Assembly (NCBI GenBank): GCA_022653735.1
Contig: JALCSU010000004.1
Span: forward strand, 29,870-93,869
DNA: 64,000 nucleotides
Origin: Bacteroidales bacterium
Lineage (GTDB): Bacteria > Bacteroidota > Bacteroidia > Bacteroidales > UBA932
Direction: 5' to 3'
The stretch's first letter is position 1. Every line of letters starts with the position of its first letter. Under the pieces are notes generated by a model. The model saw nothing but the letters and a program-made list of their open reading frames with translations. It was not told where the DNA came from and did no database searches. Shown here in pieces: positions 62,659-64,000 of the stretch. A program made the translations under genes and the position numbers.

Positions 62659-63237
62659 ATGCGTAACGGAAGCAAATACTCCATAGCGGCAACTACGGCC
62701 ATCTTCGCCGTCATGTTGTCCCTGCTGCTCCCATGCTCCTGCAGAGATTACCGAGTCGGCAGGAGAATGAAGGCCATGATGGAGAACCCCATCGTGATTC
62801 CGGGGCGGCTGTCCACCGCCTGGCGAGACACCGTCATTACCGGCAGCGTTGCTCTCTGCCATCCGCTGCTCGTCATTCACGTGGATTCCAGCTATTGCTC
62901 GACATGCGTATTACCGAAGCTGAACAGGTATTCGCCTTTGTACGCCCAATCGTTGTCCGAAGGGACTTTCCGGCTCGCAGTCATCGTTTCCAGTCCGCAT
63001 GGCGAAGCTCGCCACATCTGCCATCAAGTAGAGCTTCACCATTTCGACTTTCCCGTTTATGTTGACCTGGAGAACGAGTTCGATTTGCTGAACCCATCCA
63101 TCCCGTCCGACCGAAGGTTCCATGGCTTTCTCACTGACGGCTTGTGAGGACCACGATTCATCGGCGACCCTACCGCTAGCGAGCACCTGATGAAAATTTT
63201 CAACGAGGTGCTCAAAAGTGAAGATAAAACTAAATAA
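62659..63237 (+). pseudogene. Redoxin-like lipoprotein gene with premature TGA
   Basis: The first 162 codons encode a protein with a signal peptide and lipobox-like LLLPCSC (cysteines about 26 and 28) and a thioredoxin-type CxxC in SSYCSTCVLPKL (about 77-88). They end at TGA 63145-63147 after FHGFLTDGL. The same frame continues without stops to TAA at 63235-63237, reading GPRFIGDPTASEHLMKIF, the expected C-terminal part of such redoxins. A single CGA-to-TGA change would explain it. Thus a nonsense-mutated gene, or much less likely a readthrough. It lies between the propeller fragment and a TolC gene. Confidence 0.65.
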
Positions 63238-63312
63238 ACTTAATTAAGAACAATGCGGTGGTAACGTTACTGTCAAGCGGCAAGATTTTCACTTAACGTA
63301 ATCAATTCTGTC

Positions 63313-63393
63313 ATGAAATCCTTTAAATTGCTAAATGCAGTCTTCTGCATTGGTCTGTTGCTCTTCCTTATCCGATTTTCCGTCACTTCATAG
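63313..63393 (+). CDS. Possible small membrane peptide or gene remnant (26 aa)
   Basis: ATG at 63313 gives MKSFKLLNAVFCIGLLLFLIRF plus four residues, a single hydrophobic helix, ending at TAG 63391-63393. The frame beyond the TAG is open for about 30 codons (VLPFIDTRLEFAAGVLS), so it may again be an interrupted gene. Not recognised. Confidence 0.25.
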   Translation: MKSFKLLNAVFCIGLLLFLIRFSVTS

Positions 63394-63525
63394 AAACATC
63401 TATTACGAAACGCTGAGAAAGTACTTCCCTTCATTGACACAAGACTCGAATTCGCTGCTGGCGTTTTAAGCATTAAATTGATTTAAGAATATAATTTACT
63501 ATATTCGCAATAATGAATCAATAAT

Positions 63526-64000
63526 ATGCTCCGTTGGAAGAAATATGCCCTTGTGGTCATGGTTTTTGCACTGTTGGGAACCAATGTCATGGCTCAGCAG
63601 ATGACTCTTGAGGAAGCAATCGCGACGGCACGTGAGCGGTCGGCGGAGGCTGTCGCTGCCAGGTCGAACTTCGTGTCCAGTTACTGGTCGTACAGGACGT
63701 ACTTGGCCGACAGGCTGCCATCCCTGAACCTCTACGGCAACGTGGGACAGTTCAACAGGACTCTTGTCCAACTGCAGGACTACGACACTGGAGACCTGCA
63801 TTACGTTAGCGTCTACAACCTGACGAACGACGTCGGGCTTTACATAAGGCAGAACGTGACGTTCACCGGAGGGACCGTGAGCCTGTACTCTTCCCTATCC
63901 CGGACGGACCTGTATGGCAATAACAGAAGCACATCGTGGTATTCTCAGCCGGTCTACGTATCATACACTCAACCGCTCTTCTCGTACAATGAGTTCAGGT
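63526..64000 (+). CDS. TolC-family outer membrane efflux protein (partial)
   Basis: N-terminal 158 residues of an outer-membrane channel protein; the gene runs off the window. ATG 63526 begins a signal peptide (LRWKKYALVVMVFALLGTNVMAQ). Then comes MTLEEAIATARERSAEAVAARSNF, the usual TolC/OEP first helix, followed by barrel-strand-like segments (SLNLYGNVGQFNR; VGLYIRQNVTFTGGTVSLYSS; YVSYTQPLFSYN). In Bacteroidota such proteins pair with HlyD and ABC transporters for peptide export, which may follow outside the window. It appears intact, in contrast to its upstream neighbours. Confidence 0.8.
   Translation, partial: MLRWKKYALVVMVFALLGTNVMAQQMTLEEAIATARERSAEAVAARSNFVSSYWSYRTYLADRLPSLNLYGNVGQFNRTLVQLQDYDTGDLHYVSVYNLTNDVGLYIRQNVTFTGGTVSLYSSLSRTDLYGNNRSTSWYSQPVYVSYTQPLFSYNEFR

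Noticed and set aside
63145..63147. TGA recoding (selenocysteine) in the redoxin-like gene
   Set aside because: The stop is not at a redox-active position and no convincing SECIS hairpin was seen directly after it; a nonsense mutation is simpler.

Overview
The window looks like a Bacteroidales chromosome (gut-type Bacteroidota) carrying an integrated mobile element at its left end. The assignment rests on the gene content: TamL, an FprA flavodiiron protein, DUF3467, a head-GIN/DUF2807 protein, a CNNM/CBS protein, GH78 and GH95 hydrolases with Bacteroidota-type signal or lipoprotein peptides, and many Bacteroidota-type -7 promoter boxes (TAnnTTTG). No rRNA, tRNA or CRISPR array was recognised.

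Left part, 1 to about 14,250: one end of an integrative element whose other end lies outside the window. From right to left it has a tyrosine recombinase with a 30-bp palindrome over its promoter, an unknown 318-aa protein, a small helix-turn-helix protein, a RecA-fold ATPase, a zinc-finger/TOPRIM primase-like protein, and a Type II restriction-modification pair (methyltransferase plus a CfrBI-like endonuclease). Beyond these lie two hypothetical genes, about 2.2 kb of GC-rich non-coding DNA, and three paralogous proteins. Hexamer clusters at 8427-8682 and 11352-11449 could be replication or regulatory sites.

The most unusual region is 2600-4730. I find no convincing protein gene in it. It is packed with nested perfect hairpins, many closed on the + strand by GNRA or GNA loops. 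Three copies of one complex hairpin (4371-4407, 4538-4574, 4653-4689) share the same architecture and differ by compensatory base-pair changes. I propose a large structured RNA, or set of RNAs, carried by the element.

Middle part, 14,560-60,557: ordinary chromosome, densely packed with alternating short operons. It covers glycan degradation (DUF1080, GH95, two GH78), transport (CPA2 antiporter, MATE, CaCA, Na/Pi), and cell envelope (lytic transglycosylase, TatAC, TamL, NfeD, KdsC, acyltransferase). It also covers core metabolism and information genes (asd, upp, pyrD, queA, valS, rlmD, rarA, maf, cinA, MTHFS). A threonine-synthase-like enzyme with cysteate-synthase features may point to sulfonolipid synthesis. 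The MATE gene has a C-terminal frameshift next to a 13-bp perfect hairpin.

Right end, 60,558-64,000: a decaying region with a beta-propeller protein fragment, a redoxin-like lipoprotein gene interrupted by TGA, short remnants, and the intact start of a TolC-family gene running off the window. It resembles the edge of a secretion or surface-peptide locus that has lost genes.
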